From NCBI GenBank assembly GCA_003280225.1, contig QCFO01000018.1:1-38201 (forward strand): a DNA stretch of 38,201 nt, in the 5' to 3' direction. Shown here piece after piece: positions 1-10,084 of the stretch. This stretch comes from Prochlorococcus sp. AG-363-K07 (GTDB lineage: Bacteria > Cyanobacteriota > Cyanobacteriia > PCC-6307 > Cyanobiaceae). Under the pieces are notes generated by a model that was given only the letters and a program-made list of their open reading frames with translations, had not been told where the DNA came from and did not search any database. The position numbers and the translations under genes were made by a program. Every line of letters starts with the position of its first letter. The stretch's first letter is position 1.

Positions 1-355
1 CCAACAATCCCTTTTCGGGGAATTCAACTATTTCTAAATGAACCCTTGCAGAAAAATTAAAACCCATCAACTGCTGAGAACCCACCTGCCTTAAATGAAC
101 CTTATTAGCATTTCTAGAAATGATTTCACTCGTTTCTAAGTTGGGTATATGTTCACTCAGATGCTCATAGTCTGTGAGGACATCCCAAAGCAAACGAGAA
201 GGGAGAGGAGTCCTTAGTAAAGCTGCCAAACGCCTAGCCCCATTAGGCAAATGCTCAATAGTTTGCTCAATGGTCTGATGCAAGACCAATTGAGATTCAA
301 CTGGCACAAAGTGATTTGATGCAGAAGATCTATTGATTTCCTCTATTGATTCCAA
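1..355 (-). CDS. SRPBCC-family (START/cyclase-like) protein, 3' end off the window
   Basis: The minus strand is open from about 355 to the window edge, giving roughly 118 residues. The translation includes RTPLPSRLLWDVLTDYEHL followed by VHLRQVGSQQLMGFNF, which resembles the start of the SRPBCC/polyketide-cyclase (COQ10-like) fold, a hydrophobic-ligand-binding domain. An in-frame TAA lies directly upstream of TTG at 355 and no ATG occurs before residue 90, so the start is TTG (355) or GTG (307). No good Shine-Dalgarno sequence is visible. It is divergent from petH. The family is inferred from pattern; the ligand is unknown. Confidence 0.65.
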   Translation of the reverse strand, partial: MESIEEINRSSASNHFVPVESQLVLHQTIEQTIEHLPNGARRLAALLRTPLPSRLLWDVLTDYEHLSEHIPNLETSEIISRNANKVHLRQVGSQQLMGFNFSARVHLEIVEFPEKGLL

Positions 356-479
356 TTAAGATGGCTTCCAACCAATCCATGACTCTATAAAAAGAACTGC
401 TGATTGAGCCATTCCAGGGTCATTAAATCAGCTGTGCCAATCCCAAAACGTGTCCTCTCTAAAGGGCTGAAACAACTAA

Positions 480-1616
<1,137 letters not shown>

Positions 1617-1641
1617 TCCCTAGATAGCTGATCATCTTTAT

Positions 1642-1676
1642 AAAACCCCAGCAGGATAAGTCCTGCTGGGGTTTTT
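1642..1676 (+). terminator. Rho-independent terminator after petH
   Basis: A perfect hairpin with arms CCCCAGCAGGA (1646-1655 plus one base) and TCCTGCTGGGG (1661-1671) around a short AAG-containing loop is flanked by AAAA on the left and TTTTT (1671-1676) on the right. It lies 26 bases after the petH stop. The A and T flanks could let it work on both strands. Confidence 0.93.
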
Positions 1677-1808
1677 GCGTATTGCAATTTCTTCAAAAAG
1701 AGTCCATTGTCAATCAACCTTTTTGGGCATCCGAGAACAAATCATGGCGAGATTGCTTAATCGACTTTGAATCTAGGCATCGGTTTTCCAAATTTAAAAT
1801 TCCCCGAA

Positions 1809-3332
1809 ATGAGCAATCCGACCACAAATCCATTAAGGGTTGGGCTGCGCCAAGAGCGTGTGATCTCACCACAATGTCTCGTAATTTTCGGTGCCAGTGG
1901 AGATCTCACACATCGAAAACTGATCCCAGCTCTTTTTCAACTTTTTAAACAAAGACGATTACCTAGCGAATTTGCTGTTATTGGTTGTGCCCGACGTAAG
2001 TGGGATGACAATGAATTTAGACAGAAAATGGAGAATGCTTTAAGTAAAGACAGTAAAGAAGACCAAAATTTATTAAAAGATTTCTTGAAATTATTATTTT
2101 ATCAATCTGTAGATCTACAAGATCCAGAAGGCGTAATAAACCTTGCTACAAGACTAGAAGAACTTGACCGAATAAAGGCAACTCATAGTAATAAGACTTT
2201 CTATCTTTCTATATCTCCTAGTTTCTATGGACCTGCATGCAATGCATTAAGAGAAGCGGGCTTGTTAAGTGACATCAAACGAAGTCGGTTAGTCATTGAA
2301 AAACCTTTTGGTCGTGACTACAGCAGTGCTCAAATACTTAACCAACTAGTACAAAGCTGTTGCCAAGAATCACAAGTCTTTCGGATAGACCATTATTTAG
2401 GCAAAGAAACTGTCCAAAACATCCTCGTAATGAGATTTGCAAATGCAATTTTTGAACCAATATGGAATAGAAATTACATCTCAAGTATTCAAATTACAGC
2501 GGCAGAAACTGTAGGAGTCGAAGAAAGGGCAGGCTATTACGAAAGTTCTGGAGCATTAAGAGATATGGTCCAGAACCATCTAACACAAATGTTAGCCATT
2601 ACAACAATGGAGCCTCCTGGACACTTTGATCCAGAAGCAATAAGGAATGAAAAGGCAAAGGTTCTTCAAGCTGCTCGTCTTGCAGACGAAATAAAACCTT
2701 GGAATTGCTGTATTCGTGGTCAATACAGCAAAGGGGGAACCCAAAATCAACCGTTACTAGGTTATCAAGAAGAACCTGGTGTTAATCCAGACAGCACAAC
2801 AGAAACTTACGTAGCCACGAAATTATTCATTGACAATTGGCGTTGGCAAGGAGTCCCCTTTTATCTAAGAACAGGGAAACGCTTAGCAAAACGATTAAGC
2901 GAGGTTGTGCTCACATTCAGAGAAGCGCCCGTACACCTCTTCGACGCCGCAGGAGGGAGTCCAACCTCAAACCAGTTGATCCTCCGAATTCAACCAAATG
3001 AAGGCGCAGATTTTCGCTTTGAAGTCAAGTCTCCTGGATCTGGGATGAGAAGTCGACCAGTTGAGATGGAGTTCAGCTATGAAGAATCTTTTGGGGAGCC
3101 TTCTGATGAGGGGTATGTGAGACTCTTAGCTGATGCAATGCTTGGTGACCCCACTCTTTTTACCCGAAGCGATGAGGTAGAAGCAGCTTGGCGTTTATAC
3201 ACACCAATCCTTGAGCTAATTGAAGACAGTCCCTGGCAATTACCTCTATATCCATATGAATCCAGAACTTGGGGTCCAGCAGAGGCAGATGCTCTATTAG
3301 CCAAAGATGAACTTCTATGGCGACGTCCTTAA
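1809..3332 (+). CDS. zwf: glucose-6-phosphate 1-dehydrogenase
   Basis: This is the first enzyme of the oxidative pentose phosphate pathway, making NADPH from glucose 6-phosphate in the dark. It shows the nucleotide-binding GASGDLTHRK at about residues 28-37, EKPFGRD at 164-170 and the active-site signature RIDHYLGKE at 192-200. The 507-residue length from ATG 1809 is normal. The frame is open 14 codons further (ATG 1767), but those residues do not resemble the family. The next gene is opcA, its redox-dependent activator, 36 bases downstream, a pairing typical of cyanobacteria and suggesting co-transcription. Confidence 0.97.
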   Translation: MSNPTTNPLRVGLRQERVISPQCLVIFGASGDLTHRKLIPALFQLFKQRRLPSEFAVIGCARRKWDDNEFRQKMENALSKDSKEDQNLLKDFLKLLFYQSVDLQDPEGVINLATRLEELDRIKATHSNKTFYLSISPSFYGPACNALREAGLLSDIKRSRLVIEKPFGRDYSSAQILNQLVQSCCQESQVFRIDHYLGKETVQNILVMRFANAIFEPIWNRNYISSIQITAAETVGVEERAGYYESSGALRDMVQNHLTQMLAITTMEPPGHFDPEAIRNEKAKVLQAARLADEIKPWNCCIRGQYSKGGTQNQPLLGYQEEPGVNPDSTTETYVATKLFIDNWRWQGVPFYLRTGKRLAKRLSEVVLTFREAPVHLFDAAGGSPTSNQLILRIQPNEGADFRFEVKSPGSGMRSRPVEMEFSYEESFGEPSDEGYVRLLADAMLGDPTLFTRSDEVEAAWRLYTPILELIEDSPWQLPLYPYESRTWGPAEADALLAKDELLWRRP

Positions 3333-3368
3333 AAAACTAATCCCCGATATCCCCTACCTTTATCTAGA

Positions 3369-4673
3369 ATGTCACCTCAATTAACACTTCAAACACCACT
3401 TCAACTACCTCCAGCGGAAATTCCTCTTTATTTAGAACAGCTTTGGTCTCAAAGTCAATTAGGAAATACTGGCGCAAATACTTTTTGCTTACTGATATGG
3501 CAACCTGCTTTGATTGAGCAAGAACTAATTCGAACAGGCAAACTTGCTGGCCCAATAATTGGAAATCAACGCAAAGAACTTATCGAAGCAGCTCGGCATA
3601 CTGTTCTAGAGAATGATCTACCTCATTGCACACATCCTTTAGATAAAACCGTATTATCATCACTATCTTCTTCTAAAGGGATTCACAATTCAGAAGATCT
3701 TCGAGGACAATATGTAGATGTAGCAATTAGTGCTTTAAACCCACGAAGGCTAATAACATTTGCGCCCACCATAAGCAATAGTCATCCTCTAGAAACATTG
3801 GTTGCTGCATATTGCCCTCTCAATGAAGAAGGCAACAAAAATTCAGCATGTGGAGATGTCGTAGTACTTAGAGGAGATCAAAAATCACTGCTAAAAGGAT
3901 TTGGAATCTTAACTAAACTATTACCAAAAGAATTGCCTTCGTGGCTTTGGTGGAATAGCAATCTAGATGATGCCCCAGAATCACTAAATCACCTGGCTAT
4001 TAAAGAACGCAGACTCATAATTGATACTGCTCTTGGTCAGCCAATAAACTGCCTAGAGCTATTGATAACAAGAATTCACTCTGGCCAAGCAGTAAATGAT
4101 CTGAACTGGCTTCGTTTACGAAGCTGGAGAGAAACTTTAGCAATGGTTTTTGATCCTCCTCACAGAAGGCAAGCTCTACAAAATGTGATCAGGCTAGACA
4201 TAGACTTTGAAGGCGATCACCCAGTACAAGCTCTATTACTTGCTGCTTGGATTTCAAATAGATTGAACTGGAATCTAGAGGCTTCTAACAAAAAAGAAGG
4301 GAATACAATTCAAGCAAAATTCAAGCGGCCTGATGGTGTTTTTGTTGAGGTGATTTTGATTCCTTTACCAGTTGGGAACCCTAGTATCCACCCTGGGCAG
4401 ATTGTTGGAATGAGGTTGATTTGCAAATCAAATAAAAGTAGCCATAAACCGATGTGCGTAATCCTTGCATCTGAGTCGGGAGAATGTATGAGATTAGAAG
4501 CTGGAGGCATGGCAAGTATGGAACTTCTTGAAGAAGTTGTTCCAAACCAACAGAATTCAGTAGAAATGGATGTCGCCCGTCTTCTTAGTAGCAGTCGTGG
4601 AACAACTAGTCCTCTTCTAGCAGCTTCAGCACCAATAGCCGCAAAGATCCTTGACTGTGAAATGCCTTCATAA
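3369..4673 (+). CDS. opcA: glucose-6-phosphate dehydrogenase assembly/activator protein OpcA
   Basis: The 434-residue protein directly follows zwf, as opcA does in cyanobacteria. In the family it promotes G6PDH oligomerisation and activity and links it to thioredoxin control. The sequence starts with a Gln/Leu/Pro-rich segment (LTLQTPLQLPP) and carries the central RLITFAPT and C-terminal CEMPS stretches. Cysteines are few and scattered; I cannot assign regulatory ones by eye. The call rests on context plus overall resemblance. The start ATG 3369 is the first in frame. Confidence 0.88.
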   Translation: MSPQLTLQTPLQLPPAEIPLYLEQLWSQSQLGNTGANTFCLLIWQPALIEQELIRTGKLAGPIIGNQRKELIEAARHTVLENDLPHCTHPLDKTVLSSLSSSKGIHNSEDLRGQYVDVAISALNPRRLITFAPTISNSHPLETLVAAYCPLNEEGNKNSACGDVVVLRGDQKSLLKGFGILTKLLPKELPSWLWWNSNLDDAPESLNHLAIKERRLIIDTALGQPINCLELLITRIHSGQAVNDLNWLRLRSWRETLAMVFDPPHRRQALQNVIRLDIDFEGDHPVQALLLAAWISNRLNWNLEASNKKEGNTIQAKFKRPDGVFVEVILIPLPVGNPSIHPGQIVGMRLICKSNKSSHKPMCVILASESGECMRLEAGGMASMELLEEVVPNQQNSVEMDVARLLSSSRGTTSPLLAASAPIAAKILDCEMPS

Positions 4674-4703
4674 AGACATCATGCAGCTGAAACCAAAGCC
4701 CTA

Positions 4704-6107
4704 ATGGCATGTGTAATCGCAGCCCCTGCAAGTGGTAGTGGCAAAACATTATTAAGCCTTGTACTTGCATCTTGGGCTCGTCAAAAAAAAATTAATCTTC
4801 AAACTTTTAAAGTAGGTCCTGATTATTTAGACCCTCAACAATTAACAGCTGTTTCAAATAACCCATGTCGAAATTTGGATTTAATTTTGTGTGGAGAAAA
4901 TTGGGTTAAACAAACATTCTTTTTTCATTCAAAGCCGACAAGCATGGTTCTAGTCGAAGGTGTAATGGGATTATTTGATGGTATAGGTAGCACTGAAAAA
5001 GGAAGTACTGCTGAATTAGCAAAATTATTAAAACTCCCAGTTGTTCTTGTTATTGATGCGAGAGGTCAGGCCTGTTCAATTGCTCCTCTAGTGAAAGGAT
5101 TTCGCGACCATGATCCATCTCTAAAAATTGCAGGAGTTGTACTCAATCAAGTCAATACTAAACGCCACAAAGACTTATTAATAGAGTCTTTAAGTAGAAT
5201 TGAGATAAAAGTTTTAGGCTGCCTACCTCATGCCCCCCAACTCCAAATTGATAGCAGACATTTAGGATTAATACCTGCCCATGAAATCAGTGATCTGACC
5301 AAAAGAATTCATAATTGGGCAGAAATTGCCGAGGCAAATCTTGATCTAGAAACATTTACAAAATTACTTAAGCCTAATACTTCAGTCATAAAATACAAAA
5401 ACAAAAAAACATTAAATCTTCCAAAAAGAACCTCACAATTCTATCCAATTGCTATCGCCGAAGATAAAGCTTTTCACTTTCGTTACCCAGAGACAAAGGA
5501 ATATCTAGAAGAGCTAGAGATGCCAATAATAACTTGGAAACCAACAGAAAATGAGCCAATCCCAAGTGAAGCAAAAGGATTAATAATTCCAGGCGGTTTT
5601 CCTGAGCAATACGCCGAGCAACTCAGCAACTGTTCCCAAAGCATACAAACACTTCAGAGCTTTTTCGGTCGGCATCCTATATATGCAGAATGTGGAGGGA
5701 TGCTGCTGCTTGGCCAATACCTTATTGATATGAATGGAAACCGATATCCAATGGCTGGCTTGCTACCTTTTCAAGCACAAAGAGGGAATTTAAAGATAGG
5801 ATATCGCAATCTAAAATGCACAAACAATAACCTTATTACTAGAAAGGGTGACGTGCTAGTAGGACATGAATTTCACTACTGGGAATTAAGAGATTGCGAC
5901 TCTTCTCTTGAGTATAAAGAAAATAAAAGAATGAATCATGCTAAGGAATCAATTAAATCAATTTGGAAAGTGAATGGCTCACAAAATGAAGACTTCGAAG
6001 AAGGGTGGGGCAATCAATTACTTCATGCAAGCTGGATTCATTTACATTGGCCAAGTTCACCACAAATTATAAATATGTGGCAAAAAAAAATTAAGATGCA
6101 AGATTAG
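4704..6107 (+). CDS. cobB: cobyrinate a,c-diamide synthase (glutamine-dependent)
   Basis: It amidates side chains a and c of the cobyrinate ring in corrin (pseudo-B12) synthesis, using ATP and glutamine. The N-terminal P-loop is APASGSGKT (residues 7-15), followed by KVGPDYLDP at 36-44 and VEGVMGLFDG at 84-93, both typical of CobB/CbiA. The C-terminal class I glutamine amidotransferase domain has nucleophile Cys330 in YAECGGMLLLG and the GHEFHYWE stretch at 387-394. The length of 467 residues is normal. It starts 30 bases after opcA and may be transcribed with it. Poly-A runs occur inside the gene (for example near 4787 and 6084), but the frame is intact. Confidence 0.93.
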   Translation: MACVIAAPASGSGKTLLSLVLASWARQKKINLQTFKVGPDYLDPQQLTAVSNNPCRNLDLILCGENWVKQTFFFHSKPTSMVLVEGVMGLFDGIGSTEKGSTAELAKLLKLPVVLVIDARGQACSIAPLVKGFRDHDPSLKIAGVVLNQVNTKRHKDLLIESLSRIEIKVLGCLPHAPQLQIDSRHLGLIPAHEISDLTKRIHNWAEIAEANLDLETFTKLLKPNTSVIKYKNKKTLNLPKRTSQFYPIAIAEDKAFHFRYPETKEYLEELEMPIITWKPTENEPIPSEAKGLIIPGGFPEQYAEQLSNCSQSIQTLQSFFGRHPIYAECGGMLLLGQYLIDMNGNRYPMAGLLPFQAQRGNLKIGYRNLKCTNNNLITRKGDVLVGHEFHYWELRDCDSSLEYKENKRMNHAKESIKSIWKVNGSQNEDFEEGWGNQLLHASWIHLHWPSSPQIINMWQKKIKMQD

Positions 6108-6195
6108 TTAAAAACAAAGCCAGCCTATTTTCCTTAAGATAATTGAGGGATAATAAACCGTAAAATTCTAATCTTGACATTAATCATTGAACCAG

Positions 6196-7656
6196 TTAAA
6201 TGCTTAGCTGCTCCTTCCAAATAAGGCTATCTCTTTCACTCCCTTCTCGACCAACTATATAAACACTCTTACTTGCCCTAGTGACGGCAACATAAACCAA
6301 TTGTTTTCGAAGAAGATCATCACTTGGCCAAAAGACATCTGGAGCAATAAAAACCTCTTTAAAAGTACTTCCTTGACTCCTATGCACTGTCAATACTGAT
6401 GCTGGGCCAAGAGAAGCAAAAGAATCTCTTATCAGAAAAAAACTTCGCCAAAGCATTCGACGATCATCATCTCTAGCTTCCTTCGCTTGATTCCGTAACA
6501 TCTGCAAAATGTTATCGAGGATTTTCCTGGAATTAGTACCAGCGGGAGGGGCAAGCCTTAAGCAAAGCTCCTGTTCTCCAACCAAAACAGTGACCAAAAG
6601 AGTTTCAATTGTTTCTAAATTTCCACCAAGAAGTTCTGACAGACCGAAAGTAGCCAGATCGCAACTTTCCCGAGTGACATCTTTAACGAAAAGCTCCCTG
6701 TTTGAACCAAGGACCATGTCAGGTTCTTCTCCACATTCAACTCCATCAACTGAAGCAGGGGCCATAATTGCAGTCCTACTAATCAATACTTCTCCAGGAA
6801 GAACAGGCAGTTGATCAGCCATGTCACCATGAATTGCTCTACGCACGTGAGGGACCAATCTTTCAAGAGTTCGATTAGTAAAGCAAAGAATGCGAGCTGC
6901 ATCCGGATCATCATTCTCTGCTGCGTTTCTTAAAGCCTTCTTGGCCTGTTCAAGCCAATTAGTCTTATTCAAAAAGGAGAGCAATCCTTTGTCATTTTGG
7001 ATTAATGGTAAACAAGGTGGTTGTTGAGATGGAAGTCGATCGTCTCTCAATCTGCTTGCCAAATCCAAGACAGGTCCTTGATGCCTAACAACCTGCCTTA
7101 ATTTTGCTTTTGAAGCTCTATTGATTGAAAAGACTGGACTATACGGTTCTCCTATCGGAGGCAACTGAGCAGAGTCGCCTATAAAAACAAGCCTAGTCTT
7201 AGAAGTGTGGGCACATTCGAGAACTATCTCCAAAAGACAACTATCAATCATTGAAGCTTCATCAATCAAAACCAACCCCAACTCTTCCAAGGAATTAGCC
7301 GTCTGATTTGTTCTCTCACAAATTTCCTTTTCTCCATTTCGCTTCAACTTCAAACGAAGAAGTCGATGAATTGTTGAGGGATACCAAACAGGCCTCAACC
7401 CCTCTGATGCCAACGATTGTCGCAAAACCCCAACAGCCTTATGAGTTGGCGCTACAACAGTCCAACAAAACCCTTGCCCCTCAACCTTTTTTAAAAACCT
7501 CATTGAGAGAAAAGTTTTTCCACTCCCTGCAAACCCACTTAATACAAAAGGGTGACTAAATGAATCGTCTTCTAGCCAGGAGTTAAAAACTTCAAATGCC
7601 TTATTCTGGTCATCTGTGAGTTCAGCGGATAGAAGGTCAAAAGATTGATTTTTCAC
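6196..7656 (-). CDS. RecD-like superfamily 1 DNA helicase (AAA_30 / UvrD_C_2)
   Basis: This is a stand-alone ATP-dependent helicase of 486 residues. Walker A is GFAGSGKT (41-48), motif Ia VVAPTHKAV (67-75), Walker B LIDEAS (130-135), motif III FIGDSAQLPP, and the C-terminal motifs are LTVHRSQGS and YVAVTRAS. It lacks the N-terminal region of true RecD and no recB or recC is nearby, so it resembles the short RecD2/Dda-like helicases of cyanobacteria; its role in repair is inference. The start is GTG 7656, overlapping the TGA of the upstream DUF212 gene as GTGA, implying translational coupling. It converges with cobB across 88 bases with no clear terminator. Confidence 0.88.
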   Translation of the reverse strand: MKNQSFDLLSAELTDDQNKAFEVFNSWLEDDSFSHPFVLSGFAGSGKTFLSMRFLKKVEGQGFCWTVVAPTHKAVGVLRQSLASEGLRPVWYPSTIHRLLRLKLKRNGEKEICERTNQTANSLEELGLVLIDEASMIDSCLLEIVLECAHTSKTRLVFIGDSAQLPPIGEPYSPVFSINRASKAKLRQVVRHQGPVLDLASRLRDDRLPSQQPPCLPLIQNDKGLLSFLNKTNWLEQAKKALRNAAENDDPDAARILCFTNRTLERLVPHVRRAIHGDMADQLPVLPGEVLISRTAIMAPASVDGVECGEEPDMVLGSNRELFVKDVTRESCDLATFGLSELLGGNLETIETLLVTVLVGEQELCLRLAPPAGTNSRKILDNILQMLRNQAKEARDDDRRMLWRSFFLIRDSFASLGPASVLTVHRSQGSTFKEVFIAPDVFWPSDDLLRKQLVYVAVTRASKSVYIVGREGSERDSLIWKEQLSI

Positions 7657-8165
7657 CCCACAAAAAGACCAAAACTCTGAGCAATATGTATCGGAGAACC
7701 TAAAAAGAAAATTCCTGGTAGAGCAACTAAAGGACCTATCAAACTCCCAACAAATACTTCTAATCTGGTATGGCCTAAACTTTCTTTAAGAGGTTGTTCT
7801 ATAGGTTTTTCCCAATTTTCAGCAGGCAATTGATTAACCCTTGCAGCCGTCAACCCAGAAGCTCTTCTTATTCCACTTGCGTCATACATAACAACAAAAG
7901 CCAGGGTCGCTGCTATAGCAAACCCTGGATGATTAAACCCAAGCTGCAAACCAACTCCTGATGCAGTGCCAGTAACGAAAGCAGAATGACTGGAGGGCAT
8001 TCCCCCTGTTTCAAGAAGTGCCACAGGTCTCCACCTTCGATGGTGAATAAGCTCAAAAAAAAGCTTCGAAAACTGAGCTATACCACAGGCTAGAAGTCCC
8101 CATGCAAGAGGTGCGTTATCAAAAATCTGTAGCAAAACAGGAAGAGAAGAATCTGTGAAGTTCAT
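7653..8165 (-). CDS. divergent PAP2 family (DUF212) membrane protein
   Basis: The 170-residue membrane protein belongs to the DUF212/divergent PAP2 family, related to acid phosphatases and haloperoxidases. Features seen are [14 protein letters not shown] (about 53-66), containing the PSSH signature, and [13 protein letters not shown] (about 91-103). At least three hydrophobic segments are evident. In cyanobacteria this gene often lies beside crtE, which hints at a role with polyprenyl diphosphates, but that is inference. Its ATG overlaps the crtE stop (ATGA) and its own stop overlaps the helicase start. Confidence 0.9.
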   Translation of the reverse strand: MNFTDSSLPVLLQIFDNAPLAWGLLACGIAQFSKLFFELIHHRRWRPVALLETGGMPSSHSAFVTGTASGVGLQLGFNHPGFAIAATLAFVVMYDASGIRRASGLTAARVNQLPAENWEKPIEQPLKESLGHTRLEVFVGSLIGPLVALPGIFFLGSPIHIAQSFGLFVG

Positions 8166-9064
8166 CTGTCGCGATCAGTTATGTAATCAGCTAAAGCCAA
8201 AAGAGGAGCTGCATTCTTATTCCATGGTTGTAGAACAGATTTGGATTTATTGACAAGATCATTCGCTCGTTTTCTTGATTCATCCAGGCCAAGCAACTTG
8301 GGATAAGTTGTTTTATCTGCAATTAAGTCTTTACCGGCGGTTTTACCAAGGACATCGCTGGTTGCTGTTACATCGAGTACATCATCAATAATTTGAAAAG
8401 CCAGCCCAATGCCTCTTGCATAAGTTCTTAAAGCATCAAGGACTTCTTCCGTTGCACCACCTATCAATGCTCCACATGTAACGCATGCTTTAAGAAGAGC
8501 TCCTGTTTTATGAAGGTGAATGAACTCCAAAGTGTCCAGATCTACCTGCTTACCTTCACATTCAAGGTCTACAACCTGACCACCGACTAATCCTGGTGCC
8601 CCCGCTAACAAAGAGAGCTCACCAACAACCTTTAATAAACGTTCAGCCGGCACACCAGGACTGCGAAGAGAAACCATCTCAAAGGCACGAGTCAACAATG
8701 CATCTCCTGCGAGGATTGCAACGGCGTCCCCATAAACCTTGTGATTGGTAGGTCTCCCTCTTCGTAAATCATCATTATCCATTGCAGGTAAATCATCATG
8801 AATTAAAGACATTGTGTGAATCATCTCCAATGCAACTGCTGTAGGTAAAGCGAGACTGGGATCGCCCCCTACAAATTCGCAAGCAGCTAGACAGAGAATT
8901 GGCCTAAGTCTCTTACCTCCGGCAAGAAGGGAATATCGCATTGCTTCGCGCAGTTGCGTTGGCTTCTCTGGGCCTAAAGAGGCATCCAAAGCAACTTCGA
9001 CTTCCTTTCTGTGCCTAACCAAATAATTCGAGAAGTCGAAAGATGAGGGGTCAACTTCTGCCAT
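8162..9064 (-). CDS. crtE: geranylgeranyl diphosphate synthase
   Basis: It condenses isopentenyl diphosphate units to C20 GGPP, the precursor of carotenoids, the chlorophyll phytyl tail and quinone side chains. Both aspartate-rich motifs of trans-prenyltransferases are present: [10 protein letters not shown] starting at residue 90 and DDVLD at 227-231, with GGKRLRP at 49-55. The length of 300 residues is normal. It begins 42 bases after folD on the same strand and overlaps the DUF212 gene by four bases, so folD-crtE-DUF212-helicase may be one transcript. Confidence 0.96.
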   Translation of the reverse strand: MAEVDPSSFDFSNYLVRHRKEVEVALDASLGPEKPTQLREAMRYSLLAGGKRLRPILCLAACEFVGGDPSLALPTAVALEMIHTMSLIHDDLPAMDNDDLRRGRPTNHKVYGDAVAILAGDALLTRAFEMVSLRSPGVPAERLLKVVGELSLLAGAPGLVGGQVVDLECEGKQVDLDTLEFIHLHKTGALLKACVTCGALIGGATEEVLDALRTYARGIGLAFQIIDDVLDVTATSDVLGKTAGKDLIADKTTYPKLLGLDESRKRANDLVNKSKSVLQPWNKNAAPLLALADYITDRDR

Positions 9065-9106
9065 AAAAAAAAACTCATTGGACGGATTCTCTCAGGCATC
9101 AGAGTC

Positions 9107-10015
9107 TCAGGGAAGCAAATCAACAAGGTTGAAGGACAAACCGCAATGCTCTTGCCATCTACTCACTGTATTAACTAGCAGCATTGAAACTGTCATAGGT
9201 CCTACTCCGCCAGGAACTGGCGTAATCGCGCTGGCAATATTTGAAAGTTCCTCAGACCTGACATCTCCGCAAAGCTTGAACTTCCCCACTGGACGACCTA
9301 GCTCCTGAGAAAGAAGCCTATGTATCCCAACATCAATTACTACAGCTCCTGGCTTCACATGTTCTGCGCCTATCATTTTCGGCTGACCAGCAGCGACAAC
9401 TAACAAATCGGCCTGCCTGGTAACTTCCACAAGGTTGGGTGTACGCGAATGAGCAATGGTGACTGTGGCATTAGCAGATTGGAGCATTAATGCCATCGGT
9501 TGTCCAACAAGTATGCTTCGCCCAATTACAACAGCTCTCTTCCCTGCTATTGGGATTTGGTTGCTAACTAAAAGAGCCATAACCCCTGCAGGAGTGCAGG
9601 ATCTAGGACCTCGTTCTCCCTTCAATAATCTTCCAAGGTTTAACGTATGCAGTCCATCTGCGTCTTTATCAGGATCAATGCTCATTAGTAAAGGGCCGGG
9701 ATCAATATCCTTAGGAAGCGGCAATTGCAATAGGATTCCGTCAACATTTTCATTGGCATTTAATTCCTGAATTTTGCGAATCAACTCTTCACTTGGAATG
9801 TTTTCAGGGTAATGGACACCAAAGCTTTTAATTCCAATTCTTTTACAGGCTTTTTCCTTGTTAGAGACATAAACCCCACTAGCTTCATCGTCACCTACAC
9901 GAATAACTGCTAAACCAGGAGGACGGCCAGCTTGGGCACTCGAAATGGAAATCTCATTTTGCAGACGTTTAGCTAGCTCATCGGCCAGCTTTCGACCATC
10001 AAGCCTCAAAGCCAT
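9107..10015 (-). CDS. folD: bifunctional methylenetetrahydrofolate dehydrogenase / methenyltetrahydrofolate cyclohydrolase
   Basis: It interconverts 5,10-methylene-, methenyl- and 10-formyl-tetrahydrofolate for purine and formyl-methionine synthesis. It shows [14 protein letters not shown] (49-62) containing the catalytic Lys, [10 protein letters not shown] (about 92-101), the NADP-binding [11 protein letters not shown] (about 165-175) and the C-terminal [10 protein letters not shown]. The length of 302 residues is slightly above the family norm because of a short C-terminal tail. It starts at ATG 10015, divergent from the HD gene across 69 bases. Confidence 0.97.
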   Translation of the reverse strand: MALRLDGRKLADELAKRLQNEISISSAQAGRPPGLAVIRVGDDEASGVYVSNKEKACKRIGIKSFGVHYPENIPSEELIRKIQELNANENVDGILLQLPLPKDIDPGPLLMSIDPDKDADGLHTLNLGRLLKGERGPRSCTPAGVMALLVSNQIPIAGKRAVVIGRSILVGQPMALMLQSANATVTIAHSRTPNLVEVTRQADLLVVAAGQPKMIGAEHVKPGAVVIDVGIHRLLSQELGRPVGKFKLCGDVRSEELSNIASAITPVPGGVGPMTVSMLLVNTVSRWQEHCGLSFNLVDLLP

Positions 10016-10084
10016 TCGCTCAAACTATGCTTAATACACCCTGAAGTGTAAACAGAGCTAACGTTATCTTCTCTACTAAATGTT

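Noticed and set aside
1682-1948. 88-codon frame between petH and zwf
   Set aside because: It overlaps the zwf start in another phase and has no protein-like features.
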